The notes below the pieces were generated by a model. That model did no database searches. It was not told the origin of the DNA and saw only the letters and a list, made by a program, of their open reading frames with translations. From Candidatus Vicinibacter proximus (GTDB lineage: Bacteria > Bacteroidota > Bacteroidia > Chitinophagales > Saprospiraceae): a stretch of 64,000 nt of DNA. The translations under genes and the position numbers were made by a program. The DNA lies in contig JADJOE010000003.1 in NCBI GenBank assembly GCA_016713905.1, forward strand, positions 1,426,001-1,490,000, written 5' to 3'. Positions 29,501 to 39,000 of this stretch are shown here, piece after piece; position 1 is the stretch's first letter; the number at the start of each line of letters is the position of its first letter.

Positions 29501-29799
29501 TCTGCCAATTTAAGATGAGTTGGAAATCCTCCCGTTCTGTAAATCAAATTACCTTTATCATCCAAATGAATTGCTAAATCAAGACCAAACACAGGAATTT
29601 GATTTAACTCCATATTAAGATACACATGTGTTATTCCGGTTTGAGCATCCCGATATTGAGAGGATATTTTAATTTGTCCAAGAGGAGGATTCAGTTTCTT
29701 TGAATCAACTATACCCAAAATGTATTTTTCAGATAATTGAGCATTAAGCTGAAATGAAAAAAATGTTAAAAAAGTGATTAGAAACAAAAAAAATCTCAT
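26536..29799 (-). CDS. M36 (fungalysin-type) metallopeptidase with two PA domains and T9SS tail
   Basis: A 1087-residue secreted peptidase. A signal peptide (to FQLNAQ) is followed by an FTP-like propeptide (to about residue 200). The M36 domain has the zinc motif IIAHEYGHGISTRL and the downstream EGWSDYFGLVM glutamate. Two protease-associated (PA) domains sit inside the catalytic region before the zinc site: GNIALVDRGSCTLYSKIIRSQ with GAKAVVMIN, and GSFALIEEGNCEVSYKAYQVQ with GAVAALVCK. The end (WTLSPNPVNSELRI, SYLIPGTYLICMEV) is a type-A T9SS signal. It probably degrades extracellular protein. Confidence 0.93.
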   Translation of the reverse strand: MRFFLFLITFLTFFSFQLNAQLSEKYILGIVDSKKLNPPLGQIKISSQYRDAQTGITHVYLNMELNQIPVFGLDLAIHLDDKGNLIYRTGGFPTHLKLADREFHFEHRTEYLIQKFLRSHQCVEQPFKQLDRNSSEPQWQHFALMKSKNDLLKFKKVYYFQNDKLTAAYNIYWQRNQPLEWWNSIIDATTGNILFEDNQMKSCSFDHFHFAEKSAFSKFSFAQSAASCNSCYNVFSLPIESPSHGSRSIVYSPWIKGGNASPIGWHHDGFINYYSSQGNNVDAYEDMDDDNYPTGGDAARAVGGPQIDYDFPYNPSLPPINNKNSAITNLFYWNNIMHDVWYQYGFNEQTGNFQYNNFGRGGLDLDNVIAEGLDFIDGARNNANFGTPPDGYPAHMQMYVWQKPNQDTIIIEAPVQIAGKIMYVASAISPEIKAPLNGQLILVNDGSSNPSLGCANFINSAQVNGNIALVDRGSCTLYSKIIRSQSAGAKAVVMINNEPHEPFVIGGFKSGINIPVVMIGKLDGERIKNAIASGVSITLLPSSAFKLKVNNESLIFSQASFGGKIPAGLTAKCELALDNVNNINDACQSLINGAAINGSFALIEEGNCEVSYKAYQVQQSGAVAALVCKVGPGYPDSLQNGTYGPLVNIPVLGLSEADCIKIKNLLPVQATLTNTLPALADGDFDAGIIAHEYGHGISTRLTGGPNNSNCLSNAEQAGEGWSDYFGLVMTQKVIDHPYKPRGIGSWPSGQPYYGVGVRPSVYSVDLNACPADYKMLRDLINISQPHGIGYVWCAMIWDLNWALVTKYGFEQDIYKSNSSAGNIKANKLIMEGFKLQACSPGFVDARNAILKADSILFGGANVCEIWNVFARRGLGYSANQGSSLRRDDGVHAYNLPPNCGLMSEAELFGQRPLALEELALFVEKKGKDAWLNWTVIHNEDLVGYELIRKSKFLGTETVAKLSPSTNTYVDAKISGNGELYYQLIAKGIDGKEMASNWVTINFQSSEKDWTLSPNPVNSELRISHQIKGSIEVYVRLLDLNLKELDANHFRLTEGDFISYNTSYLIPGTYLICMEVNGQKQYQRFVKL

Positions 29800-29864
29800 G
29801 ATTACTTTTCAATATTTCCAATAAAAATTAATCATATACGAATATTGTTTTTAAATTATTCTTG

Positions 29865-29872
29865 CAAATATA
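29865..29872 (-). promoter_or_regulatory. Putative -7 box for the M36 peptidase gene
   Basis: The minus strand reads TATATTTG, matching TAnnTTTG, 65 bases upstream of the ATG at 29799. The region is AT-rich, and this is only suggestive. Confidence 0.3.
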
Positions 29873-29909
29873 CTTGGAATAAACTAGCATTTAACCCATG
29901 TGAACTAAA

Positions 29910-29948
29910 ATAAAAAGAGGATAAAGAAACCTGAGTAACTTTATCCTC
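29910..29948 (-). terminator. Rho-independent terminator after the HYR/dockerin giant gene
   Basis: A perfect 10-bp stem, GAGGATAAAG (29917-29926) pairing with CTTTATCCTC (29939-29948), with a 12-base loop. On the minus strand it is followed by a T-rich stretch. It lies 22 bases beyond the stop of the 1768-residue protein gene. Confidence 0.8.
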
Positions 29949-29970
29949 CAAATCATTTCATTTGCTATGC

Positions 29971-32900
29971 TTAATCCAATATTACCATCTTCCTGGTCTG
30001 GGTATTGGTATCAAAATCTACCTGGTAGTAATATACCCCTGATGTAGATAGCATGGACTTTTCTATGATCCATTCCTGATAGCCTTTACTCATTTCCTTT
30101 GTACTGCGGAAATACACTTTTCCGGTCACGTCGTAGATCGTTAATTTTACTTCTCCCTTCTCCGGTAGTAACATACCGATTACGGTCGTTCCATTCCATG
30201 GATTCGGCTCATTCTGCAACAACACAAATTCATTCTGCAATCTACCCTGCGATCTCAACTCTATCCTGCCCTCTTCCAATCCTTCTCCTATACTCATCGC
30301 TGGGGTTATGCTGCTGCCCAGGTGCATCACATCGGATACCCGTGCATCTGCTTTGGCTCTTACTTTCACCGTAAACAATCGCTCTCCACTCTTTGAACTG
30401 CCATCCCAGCTGAAGGTGATTTTTCCTTCATTGGCCCTGTGCATACTGTAATGCTCTTCTCCAAAATGGTTACCTCTGTTGCCCGTAACTTCCATCACTT
30501 CCATCATCTCTGCATTCCACTCCATCGTCATCTGGAAGCCTCTGAACTGGTCTATGTTGCTTGAGTTGAATTCTATCTCGTACACATTTCCTTTCTTCAT
30601 CTCCTCATCTCTGTAGCTCAGATCCATCACCTTCCCACTTCGGCTGGTCGTGTTCTGGTACCCTCGCGTCTTCGCCGACTCATTTACATCTCCTATCTTG
30701 ATGCCGATGAAGTTTCCTACGGTATTCGATGACATCGTCGGTATGCTATACACTTCCGGGAAATTCTCCGTCAACGCACTTTCCGCACTCGCAAAACTAT
30801 AATACTCATCCACAAATCTCCAGCTGGTATTGCCACTGATTTCCTGTGTCAATCCCAATATCAGTTTTCTAAGATCTGCAATGTCTCGTGCGGTCACTGT
30901 CTTGCTTCGGTTTACATCTGCCGCTACCATTTTGTATGGTGAGGTGATCGGCTCTGTTCCCAATATATGCTTCTGTATTTTTACGATATCCGCTGTACTG
31001 ACGCCATTCAACCAGTCATCGTTCTTACCAGGTTTTACTGCATACGATCCGCCTGTAGCGATTGGTCCAAATGCATACTCTCCTTCAAAGTTTGTACTCG
31101 TCGCAGGCATCGTGGATTGTTCCAGCAATACCCCTACTTTCTCTACTTTACTACCTCCCTCTGTTTTGATCTGTCCATTCACCGTCACATTCAAGGTCTG
31201 TGGACATTGTGGCTCACTCTGCGGATTGTCCCAGATGATGATCACTGTCTTACACACTGATGTATTGCCATTGATATCTGTTACCCACAGTTCCACATTT
31301 CTAGGTCCTATGCTGTCGCAGGTATACGTTCTGGATTTATCACTCGTATCCGCACTGAAACTAAAGGTCACCGGATAGCCGCAGCTGTGGCCTGAGTTTA
31401 CATTCAGGTCACTGGCCCATACCACTGCCATCTTCGTGTCCGGTGTTCCGTTTCCATCTGTATCCATACCTGTCAATCCAATGGACAAATCACGGTGACA
31501 ATAAGCCGTCGGTGATTTGCAATTCAACAAATTCACCTCTGACTGACACTTCGCGGTATTACCGCATCGGTCTTCCACTTCCCACTTGATGATGTGTCTG
31601 CCTAATGGCCATGTGCCACTTGCTGTATTGTCTCCTATGGTTGCTCTTTCTATATCGATCGTACCGTCGCTGTTCAAATCTACTTTGTATCGGTACAACA
31701 ATTCTGATACATCCGTACAATCGTCTATGGCATCTATGCTCAGACTGATCGGTATCGGTCTGCATTGTACATCGTAGCTGCAGATCGTCGTATCCCGACA
31801 CAATTTGGTAATGACCGGATCTATCAGATTGCTCACTTTGATGATCTGGGTATCGCTGAAGATGACTATGTTTCCTAATCTATCCCGCTGACACCAGTCG
31901 ATCAGTTTCCATACTCTGAAAATTTTAAAACATGGATCTCCGGGTACGGTTTGTGAAAACACATGGTCATGGTAACTTAAGCCTACCAGACTGCACTCAT
32001 CGTCCACATACGTTGGAAAATTATATGGTGCACTCAATCGCTCCGGGATCAACAAATCAGGATTACATATTCCACTCGTATCCAGATCCGCTGGCCAGGT
32101 GATGGACAGATAGGTCATTGGATGGTGATTGGATATTTCTATTCTCTGTGCACAGCTTGCACTGTTGCCTTGTCCGTCCGTTACTGTAAATTCTCTGATG
32201 ATCAGACCCATTCCACACTGATTCATCCCACTTGTATCTATCCGCTCACTTACTCTTGGACTACAATTGTCATACGCTATGCCATCCTGTGGATGTCCGT
32301 TTATGTAATGCCAGTAGATCGGATCTATTACTATTTTCTCACGATCTGCTTCATTGTCCACTACTTTACCAAATGAGGTGCCCAAATTATTTAAGTCTAT
32401 GTCAAATCTGCAATCCACTGAGATATCCGGTGGACAACTGATCAATGGAACATCTTTATCCTGTACCTCCACGCTCACCATGCACACACTTTCGTTTCCG
32501 CTTGCGTCTATTGCTTTGAAGGCTACCATGATCGTCCTGCCTACATCCTCACAACAAAAGCCAACTTCAGGTCCCCAATCGTCTTCTCCTACTATGCCAC
32601 AGGCATCCGCATCCATTCTCCTCACTTCAAAATGATGTAAGTGACACTCATCAAAACTTCCATCGTCAAATACTTCTGCAGGCACCCAATTGATTCCTGC
32701 ATCGTTCAGTGCCACCACTGTCCTTCGGTCGCATATCGCCACAGGTTCTGTATCGTCTTTTACTGTAACTATCAATGTATCGGTCGTAACATTATAACAA
32801 CCATCATAGATTCTGTATATCACCGTATCTCGTCCAACAGGTAAAATTACTTTTCCTCCATTCTTTCCTATCAAAGATCCGCCCGGATAGCTGATGTCCA

Positions 32901-35277
32901 CCCGCAATTTGTCATGGCATATATCGTATGCATCTATCGCAGGCAACAATACATCCGCCTCGCAATCTCTGTGTCCTGTCGTAGCATCAAAATCATATGG
33001 ACGGTGGGTTATGATTGGGCCTTCGGTATCTCTGATCTGGATAAATTGTATACCCAAAACCGTAAACTCCTGATTGCACCACCACTCTCTGGCTCGCCAG
33101 GTTCGCATGATCTTATGTACAGATCCGATATCTCCAAGATCCTGATCTTCATAATCTACATACATGTTGCAGATGAAGTCTATATTCGGCCATATCTGAT
33201 ATCCTTCCAAGGTCGGTATCCCCGTAATGCTCGGATGTGGATTACCATTTGCATCTAATCTCGATATTCTGCTGCACTCCAGATCTACTATCTGATCCGG
33301 AAATACTATCGCATTGATGTCCGGTCTTTCTACTCTGATCAACTGTACACAAGTGTCGCTAATGTTACCATAGGTATCCGTAGATATCCAGGTTCTTCTT
33401 ACTTCTTTAATGTATTCCGGATTGCAATCCAGTTTCGTCGTCAACTCATCCAGTAAAGTCACCGTGTATCTGCTGCAATCTTCTATCACAGCAGGATTCG
33501 CCGCATTCAGATTGAACTGGATGCAACTCATGTCCTGATCTCTGCAGATGATTTCCGGGGCCAATTTATCTTCTACCGTTACATAGGACCAGCAAGAATT
33601 GCCGGTCAAAGTATCTGTTACTTTTGCGACAATTGTTTTTCCTAAATAATGGGAATCGATAGGATTAGGTATAGGGTGGTTGTAATGACTCAATTCAATA
33701 ATTTTATAATCCGGACAAATCCCTCCTGTTAACAACATCTCCGGAGTGATGGTCACTTCACAATTCTGATCTAAGGAAACGTTGACATTTTTGCAAGAAA
33801 TCGAAGGGTTAGGGAGTATATTAATATTAAAACTGCAAGTACTTACTGCACAACAAGTATTGGCACTGTACTCTACAGTATATGTACCCGGAGTCAAAAC
33901 CGAAAATGGAGTTGGCCCTGCAGTCTGGGTAACCGTTACTGGATCAGGTGTAAAAGTAAAATTTGTAATGGTCAGAGTGTTTTCAAATTCCTGATTATCT
34001 GAATTTACATTAAAAAGGAATTGATCGCCGGCAACTACCGGAATGGTAACTGTGCCATTAGCAATATTTTCATCCAATGGTAAAGACAAAGTAACCCCTC
34101 CTCCACTGGTAGTATAATAACCTGCATCATCAGTCATAAAAGTTCCACCCGTAACTTGAGATTGCCAATCAAAACTTATAGTTCCATTGCAAGGAATCAG
34201 ATGTTCAACAGAGGTGGTTTGGGCAAATCCTGGAAGACCGTTGTTTGCTCCGGTGATATAAAGTGATGATGCATCATGGCTAATGATTGCATCTTGTCCA
34301 GCGCCAGGAACCTGTGATACAAATACATTATTGTTAGTCCAAGTGTAGGGGGCAAACTGCCCTATAAAACCAGGGTTATATAAACAAGGATCAAAGGCGT
34401 TTGGAATATTCCAACTAACAATTATATCACAATTTTGTCCTTCTAATTGGATATTTATGTCATTTGGACAATTTGTTATTACAGGTTTAGTACTATCTAC
34501 TACCTGTATTTCAAATTCACATAAAGTGGAAAGATTCATGCAATTAGTCGCATAAAACGCTCCAAAATAAGTCCCACATGATAATTCATCCCCTGGTCTT
34601 GGCCCTACAACAGATATTGTTGGCAAACCGGAACCAACTAAATTGAAATCACTGATGGTTAAACTGTCAATCCCTTGGATGTTATCAGAATAAACTTCAA
34701 AACAAACGCGGTCTCCTGCCCCAACATTATAAAATCGTGATCCTTGCGAAAAACTTCCTCCTGGAGTCAAACCATCTACTACAAAAGCACCTGTCAAAGC
34801 ATTTTCAATTCTTAGCACTACCCCATCGTCAAAAAAATTATCATTATTTGACATTCTTGCCCTAAAGTCAAAGCTAAGTGTACCTGCACAAGGGATATAG
34901 ATGCAGTAACTGTTTATTGAATATGGGCCTTGTGACCCATCGGAAACTCCTATTAAAGTTATAGAATCAGTACCATGTAATATTAATCCAGGGAGTGTGC
35001 CACCTTGATCACCCGCAAGATAATTTATCTTTAAAATGGAAGGAAAACTTAAAATGGACACTTGGTCGCACTCTTGAACGACTGTTGGTGAAATAAGTGG
35101 ATTTTGAATAGTGCACACAGTTGGGTCATTAATTTCCAATAGTGTTAATACATCAGGACAATTATTTAATAACGGTGGGAGAGACCCAGGAAGACATTGT
35201 GTTTGTGCAAAACAATAATTTGCAAAAACAAACAATAGTCCTGTAAATAATTGTGTAGTAAATTTTATAAAAGTCAT
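29971..35277 (-). CDS. Giant HYR-repeat protein with dockerin, cohesin-like domain and T9SS tail
   Basis: A 1768-residue surface protein with a signal peptide at its N-terminus. The body carries many HYR/Ig-like modules, recognisable by repeats such as VVDSTKPVITNCPNDI and VQDKDVPLISCPPDISVDC. A dockerin-like pair follows (about residues 1435-1490: GVSTADIVKIQKHILG, AADVNRSKTVTARDIADLRK). Next are the GNTSWRFVDEYY segment, a cohesin-like domain (about 1558-1680) and a type-A T9SS signal (NEPNPWNGTTVIG to TRKMVILD). Base composition is uneven: roughly the last two thirds of the gene are clearly richer in G+C than the first 570 codons. The role is presumably structural or adhesive. An antisense frame at 30830-31378 is a by-product of that composition. 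Confidence 0.9.
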   Translation of the reverse strand: MTFIKFTTQLFTGLLFVFANYCFAQTQCLPGSLPPLLNNCPDVLTLLEINDPTVCTIQNPLISPTVVQECDQVSILSFPSILKINYLAGDQGGTLPGLILHGTDSITLIGVSDGSQGPYSINSYCIYIPCAGTLSFDFRARMSNNDNFFDDGVVLRIENALTGAFVVDGLTPGGSFSQGSRFYNVGAGDRVCFEVYSDNIQGIDSLTISDFNLVGSGLPTISVVGPRPGDELSCGTYFGAFYATNCMNLSTLCEFEIQVVDSTKPVITNCPNDINIQLEGQNCDIIVSWNIPNAFDPCLYNPGFIGQFAPYTWTNNNVFVSQVPGAGQDAIISHDASSLYITGANNGLPGFAQTTSVEHLIPCNGTISFDWQSQVTGGTFMTDDAGYYTTSGGGVTLSLPLDENIANGTVTIPVVAGDQFLFNVNSDNQEFENTLTITNFTFTPDPVTVTQTAGPTPFSVLTPGTYTVEYSANTCCAVSTCSFNINILPNPSISCKNVNVSLDQNCEVTITPEMLLTGGICPDYKIIELSHYNHPIPNPIDSHYLGKTIVAKVTDTLTGNSCWSYVTVEDKLAPEIICRDQDMSCIQFNLNAANPAVIEDCSRYTVTLLDELTTKLDCNPEYIKEVRRTWISTDTYGNISDTCVQLIRVERPDINAIVFPDQIVDLECSRISRLDANGNPHPSITGIPTLEGYQIWPNIDFICNMYVDYEDQDLGDIGSVHKIMRTWRAREWWCNQEFTVLGIQFIQIRDTEGPIITHRPYDFDATTGHRDCEADVLLPAIDAYDICHDKLRVDISYPGGSLIGKNGGKVILPVGRDTVIYRIYDGCYNVTTDTLIVTVKDDTEPVAICDRRTVVALNDAGINWVPAEVFDDGSFDECHLHHFEVRRMDADACGIVGEDDWGPEVGFCCEDVGRTIMVAFKAIDASGNESVCMVSVEVQDKDVPLISCPPDISVDCRFDIDLNNLGTSFGKVVDNEADREKIVIDPIYWHYINGHPQDGIAYDNCSPRVSERIDTSGMNQCGMGLIIREFTVTDGQGNSASCAQRIEISNHHPMTYLSITWPADLDTSGICNPDLLIPERLSAPYNFPTYVDDECSLVGLSYHDHVFSQTVPGDPCFKIFRVWKLIDWCQRDRLGNIVIFSDTQIIKVSNLIDPVITKLCRDTTICSYDVQCRPIPISLSIDAIDDCTDVSELLYRYKVDLNSDGTIDIERATIGDNTASGTWPLGRHIIKWEVEDRCGNTAKCQSEVNLLNCKSPTAYCHRDLSIGLTGMDTDGNGTPDTKMAVVWASDLNVNSGHSCGYPVTFSFSADTSDKSRTYTCDSIGPRNVELWVTDINGNTSVCKTVIIIWDNPQSEPQCPQTLNVTVNGQIKTEGGSKVEKVGVLLEQSTMPATSTNFEGEYAFGPIATGGSYAVKPGKNDDWLNGVSTADIVKIQKHILGTEPITSPYKMVAADVNRSKTVTARDIADLRKLILGLTQEISGNTSWRFVDEYYSFASAESALTENFPEVYSIPTMSSNTVGNFIGIKIGDVNESAKTRGYQNTTSRSGKVMDLSYRDEEMKKGNVYEIEFNSSNIDQFRGFQMTMEWNAEMMEVMEVTGNRGNHFGEEHYSMHRANEGKITFSWDGSSKSGERLFTVKVRAKADARVSDVMHLGSSITPAMSIGEGLEEGRIELRSQGRLQNEFVLLQNEPNPWNGTTVIGMLLPEKGEVKLTIYDVTGKVYFRSTKEMSKGYQEWIIEKSMLSTSGVYYYQVDFDTNTQTRKMVILD

Positions 35278-35584
35278 AGCAGAAACGTTTTAGTATACTT
35301 CTTGTACGCTATAACACGCTATGAACTAAAGACTTATATTATTTGGGGTACTAATTAACAAGGCAAATATAACATTTATTTTAAATATGTATATTTTATT
35401 TGCTTTTTAGCTTAGATCGAATTTAATAAATTGGTGAACCAAAAAAATAATTTAAAAAGGTTGTTTAACCTTTTGAATCTTCAAATGTTAACTTTCTGTT
35501 TCCTCTAGCAATAAACAATTTAAAAAATTTACCTTTGTTTGCTAGTAATTTATATATTAATATATTTAATAATATTATTTAGAT
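35278..35584 (+). promoter_or_regulatory. Divergent promoter region between giant gene and ferredoxin
   Basis: An AT-rich gap of 307 bases between two outward-facing genes. For the giant gene a minus-strand TATATTTG box is at 35364-35371, about 87 bases before its ATG. For the ferredoxin a plus-strand TACCTTTG box is at 35530-35537, about 48 bases before its ATG. Neither has a clear -33 TTG. No other structure is seen. Confidence 0.4.
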
Positions 35585-35932
35585 ATGGCCATTATCATTA
35601 CCGAAGAATGCATTAATTGTGGCGCGTGCGAACCTGAATGTCCCAATCATGCTATTTATGAAGGGGGTATTGAGTGGGCAATGGCAGATGGCAATACTCT
35701 AAAGGGTAATTATACTCTTGAGGATGGGTCTGAGGTAGATGTTCACCAAAAAAATCAGCCAATTTCAAACGACTATTATTTTATTGTTCCTGATAAATGT
35801 ACGGAATGTGTAGGCTTCCATGAGGAACCCCAATGTGCCGCAGTTTGTCCGGTGGACTGTTGTGTTCCTGACCCGGATCGAAAAGAGTCAGAAGAAAAAT
35901 TATTGCACAGAAAGAGTGCGCTACATCTCTAA
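35585..35932 (+). CDS. 4Fe-4S dicluster ferredoxin (YfhL-like)
   Basis: A 115-residue electron carrier. Cluster-binding motifs are visible as CINCGACEPECPNHAI near the N-terminus and CTECVGFHEEPQCAAVCPVDCC in the second half. The acidic insert between them (about residues 25-70) and the C-terminal ESEEKLLHRKSALHL helix are typical of Bacteroidota members. It should accept and pass electrons in the cytoplasm; the partner enzyme is not nearby. It is a single-gene unit, convergent with the S8 peptidase gene. Confidence 0.93.
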   Translation: MAIIITEECINCGACEPECPNHAIYEGGIEWAMADGNTLKGNYTLEDGSEVDVHQKNQPISNDYYFIVPDKCTECVGFHEEPQCAAVCPVDCCVPDPDRKESEEKLLHRKSALHL

Positions 35933-35989
35933 AGGAAACTAAATTAGAACTTGAAGTAATATTATGGTTTGTATAGACCTCTATGTTTA

Positions 35990-36008
35990 TCCAAGAATTT
36001 ATCTTGGA
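35990..36008. terminator. Possible bidirectional hairpin between convergent genes
   Basis: TCCAAGA and TCTTGGA form a perfect 7-bp stem around a 5-base loop, directly beside the S8 peptidase stop and 58 bases after the ferredoxin stop. There is no strong T run on either side, so terminator function is uncertain. Confidence 0.4.
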
Positions 36009-39000
36009 CTACATTTTTGCAAACTTTTTTCTTCCTTTTCCTTCAGCAAAATTCAACTCAATCAAATAAACTCCTGATGCTAATGCATCCGTTTGTATGT
36101 CTATGCTTTTTACTGCAATCCTGAATATGGATTCGGATTGAATTTTTCCATTCAAGTCAATAATTCTCCAAGCTGTAAAGGCTACATCAGATTTTACATG
36201 CAGTAGTTGTGTGACCGGATTTGGAAATAGCAGGAATTGATCTTCAATGATATTCTCTGTGGAAGTATTAAGTAGATCCACCTCTCTTGAATTGGCGTTA
36301 GTACCACAGATGTTACTGACCGTTAATTTTACATTGTAGATTTTTCCTGAATCATACTGATGTACCGGATTAATTTCTGTACTGGTTTGTCCATCTCCAA
36401 AATCCCAAAGTAAATCTTTAGAATGACTGGACTTATCCTCAAAACTGACCGTTCTGTTAGGACCTATATTAAAATCAAACGATGGGCCGGGTTGATTATA
36501 CACATAAACTGAGGATGTTTTAACTACATCAAAATCGGTACCCTGAACGCGCAAGCTAATGTTGCGCTGTCCCGAGGAAGAAAATCTTACATTATGTGGA
36601 CCAACCCCGGTTGCTGTTCTTGGCAAAGATAAATTTCCAAAATCCCATTTGTAGCTAATCCCAGATCCAACCAAAGCAGAAGTTGAAAATTTTACGGTTT
36701 TTGTAATACAAATTTCATCCGGATCAATGGTCAGCTGTAGTGAAGGTGTTTCTGTCAATCGTTCTTTAACATGTACATTATCTAAAAAGAAATGTCCATT
36801 TACTCCTCTTAATAATCCTAATTGAACTACAATTTTCTTTCCTTTAAAATCCGATAAATCAAATGCCTTATTCTTCCAATTTGATCCTGATAATGGCACC
36901 CACCTCAGATCAGAGGATGTATCTACAGTATATAAATCAGTAGAACCATTCATATAGATTCTTCTGGTTTTGTTTACACCTTCACAAACGGTTATAACAT
37001 CCACATAAAAAGAGTCCGGATAACTTGTGAATCTGGTGTCCTTATGGTAGGCATAATCAAAATATAAGAACGGTTCAACAGATTTACTCAAATCTATCGT
37101 GGTAGAATACAAATCAATCGGATAAGAACTGTAACTGTAGGCTGAACTGGTAAATCCAAGCATTTTGCTAATCTGTCCATTTTTATCAATTTGATTTTGT
37201 TGTATCCAGTTAGAAACCGGTATCGGGTTGGTCAATTTCCAATTCGTTGGAACAACACTACCTTCAAAACCTTCCAACATTGGGTATACTCCTTGTTCAT
37301 CCGCTACTTTTTGATTTTCAATTTTTATAAAACTGGTATCGTTAAATACATTTTCATCCGTATTTAAAGAAACCCAAACCGGTATGAACTGCACCCCTTC
37401 AAAATCTAATCGCAATCCTTGTTTGAGTTCGATGATTACGGAATCTTTGTATTTTAAAGGAGTATTATATGTTTCTGTAATTTTATTTATACCATCAAAA
37501 TATTGAATTGAAAAACCTTGGACCAGATTAGAATTTCGATTATGTACAATGACTTCCGGTCTGACATAGGTATCGTCCCCACATGAAACAAAACTTCTAG
37601 ACAACCAATTATTTCTTGTCTTCATTGACAAATCATTTTTAATGGAACAACTGATTAATGTGTCCGACAGACCAATTGCTTTCAATCTTCTTCCCAAGAC
37701 ACCTTTTTGAAAACCCGCCACAGAAAACCACCAATCATTTTTTGGATTATCAATTGGGATTGTTGCCTGATTGGAATAAACTATAGAGTGGGCTTGCATA
37801 TAATTACCCTGCAAAGTGTAAATCTGAAAACTATCCTTCACAGATGCATTCCAACCTAGTGTCACTTCATTCGGACAGTACTTAAGAATTCTTAAACCTG
37901 TGAGGGTGCTTGAAATCGTAAAGAAATTGCTGGTCTCCACCAAAGTACCCTGTTTGATTTCAATTAAACATGAGTCGGAAATGATATTATTTGGTACTGT
38001 CCAACTTACCAACCGACTGGTACCCGGCACACCCCTGACGTTGGTCCAAGTCCTGCCTCCGTTGGGAGAAAATCTTATAAAAACAGAATCTGAACTAAGG
38101 CTTTTGTAATGAATTTGTGTGACTTCAAGATTGTTGTATTTTTCTCCGCCGATTGGAGAAGTTAGTCTTAATACTTTTTCATCATAATGGCTAAGTAAGA
38201 TAAACGGAACTTTATTATCCGGAAGAAATTTACCTTTTATTCTGATGATATACTTCCCAGGAACAGGAAATGGGATCGTTACTTGTTCAAAATTATTGAG
38301 GCTATCCATCCCAGGTCGAGCCCCAGCTGCCAATATTGCAGGATCAGGAGTAGGATCCAATACCCATGGCAAAATTGTAGTACCGGAAGGATTTATTACC
38401 TCCATGTCGATGTCGTTGATCAAAACTCTTTCGGCAATCAAGGAAGCTTCTTTCTCCGCCCAATAGATCATAAAATTGGCTTGGGCAATTCCTTCAGGGA
38501 TATCGACTATTATTTCCTTTAATTCTGATTGATTGATTTCCAGATTTTTAAAATTTTTCTTTTCGAGACACTTGTATGCGCTATAGGCATCAATTACTCC
38601 AAATCCAAATATATAATCAGGTCCAGGTGTCCCAATATCTGAAGCAGTATTCATCAAGACAGACTTAATTAAAGCAGATGGGGGATTTACACCTCCATTA
38701 AAATTCTTGTAAGCCTGGTAAAGCAAGGCTGCTGTCCCTGCGATACCTGGGGCGGCAGCAGATGTGCCACCTCCAACCTGATATATATTGCCATCCTGCG
38801 TACTCAATTGACCATTCCCTCTGGAAGCAACATCAGGCTTTAACCTGCCATCTTTAGTCGGGCCTCGGCTACTCGATGCATCGATCAGTCCATTGATTTG
38901 GACATTTGCAGCAGTGATTACATTTTTTCCAATTTTATGACCTCCGGTAATATTTCCCCATTGATTTCCAGCACCATAACCACAGTCAAGGTTATTGGAG

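Noticed and set aside
30830..31378. A 182-codon plus-strand frame inside the giant HYR gene, with other long antisense frames nearby.
   Set aside because: It lies fully within a well-supported minus-strand gene, has no recognisable domain and is explained by the higher G+C of this zone.
32122..33258. Several plus-strand frames of 60-115 codons.
   Set aside because: All overlap the giant minus-strand gene and look like shadows with Tyr/Ile/Cys-rich random composition.
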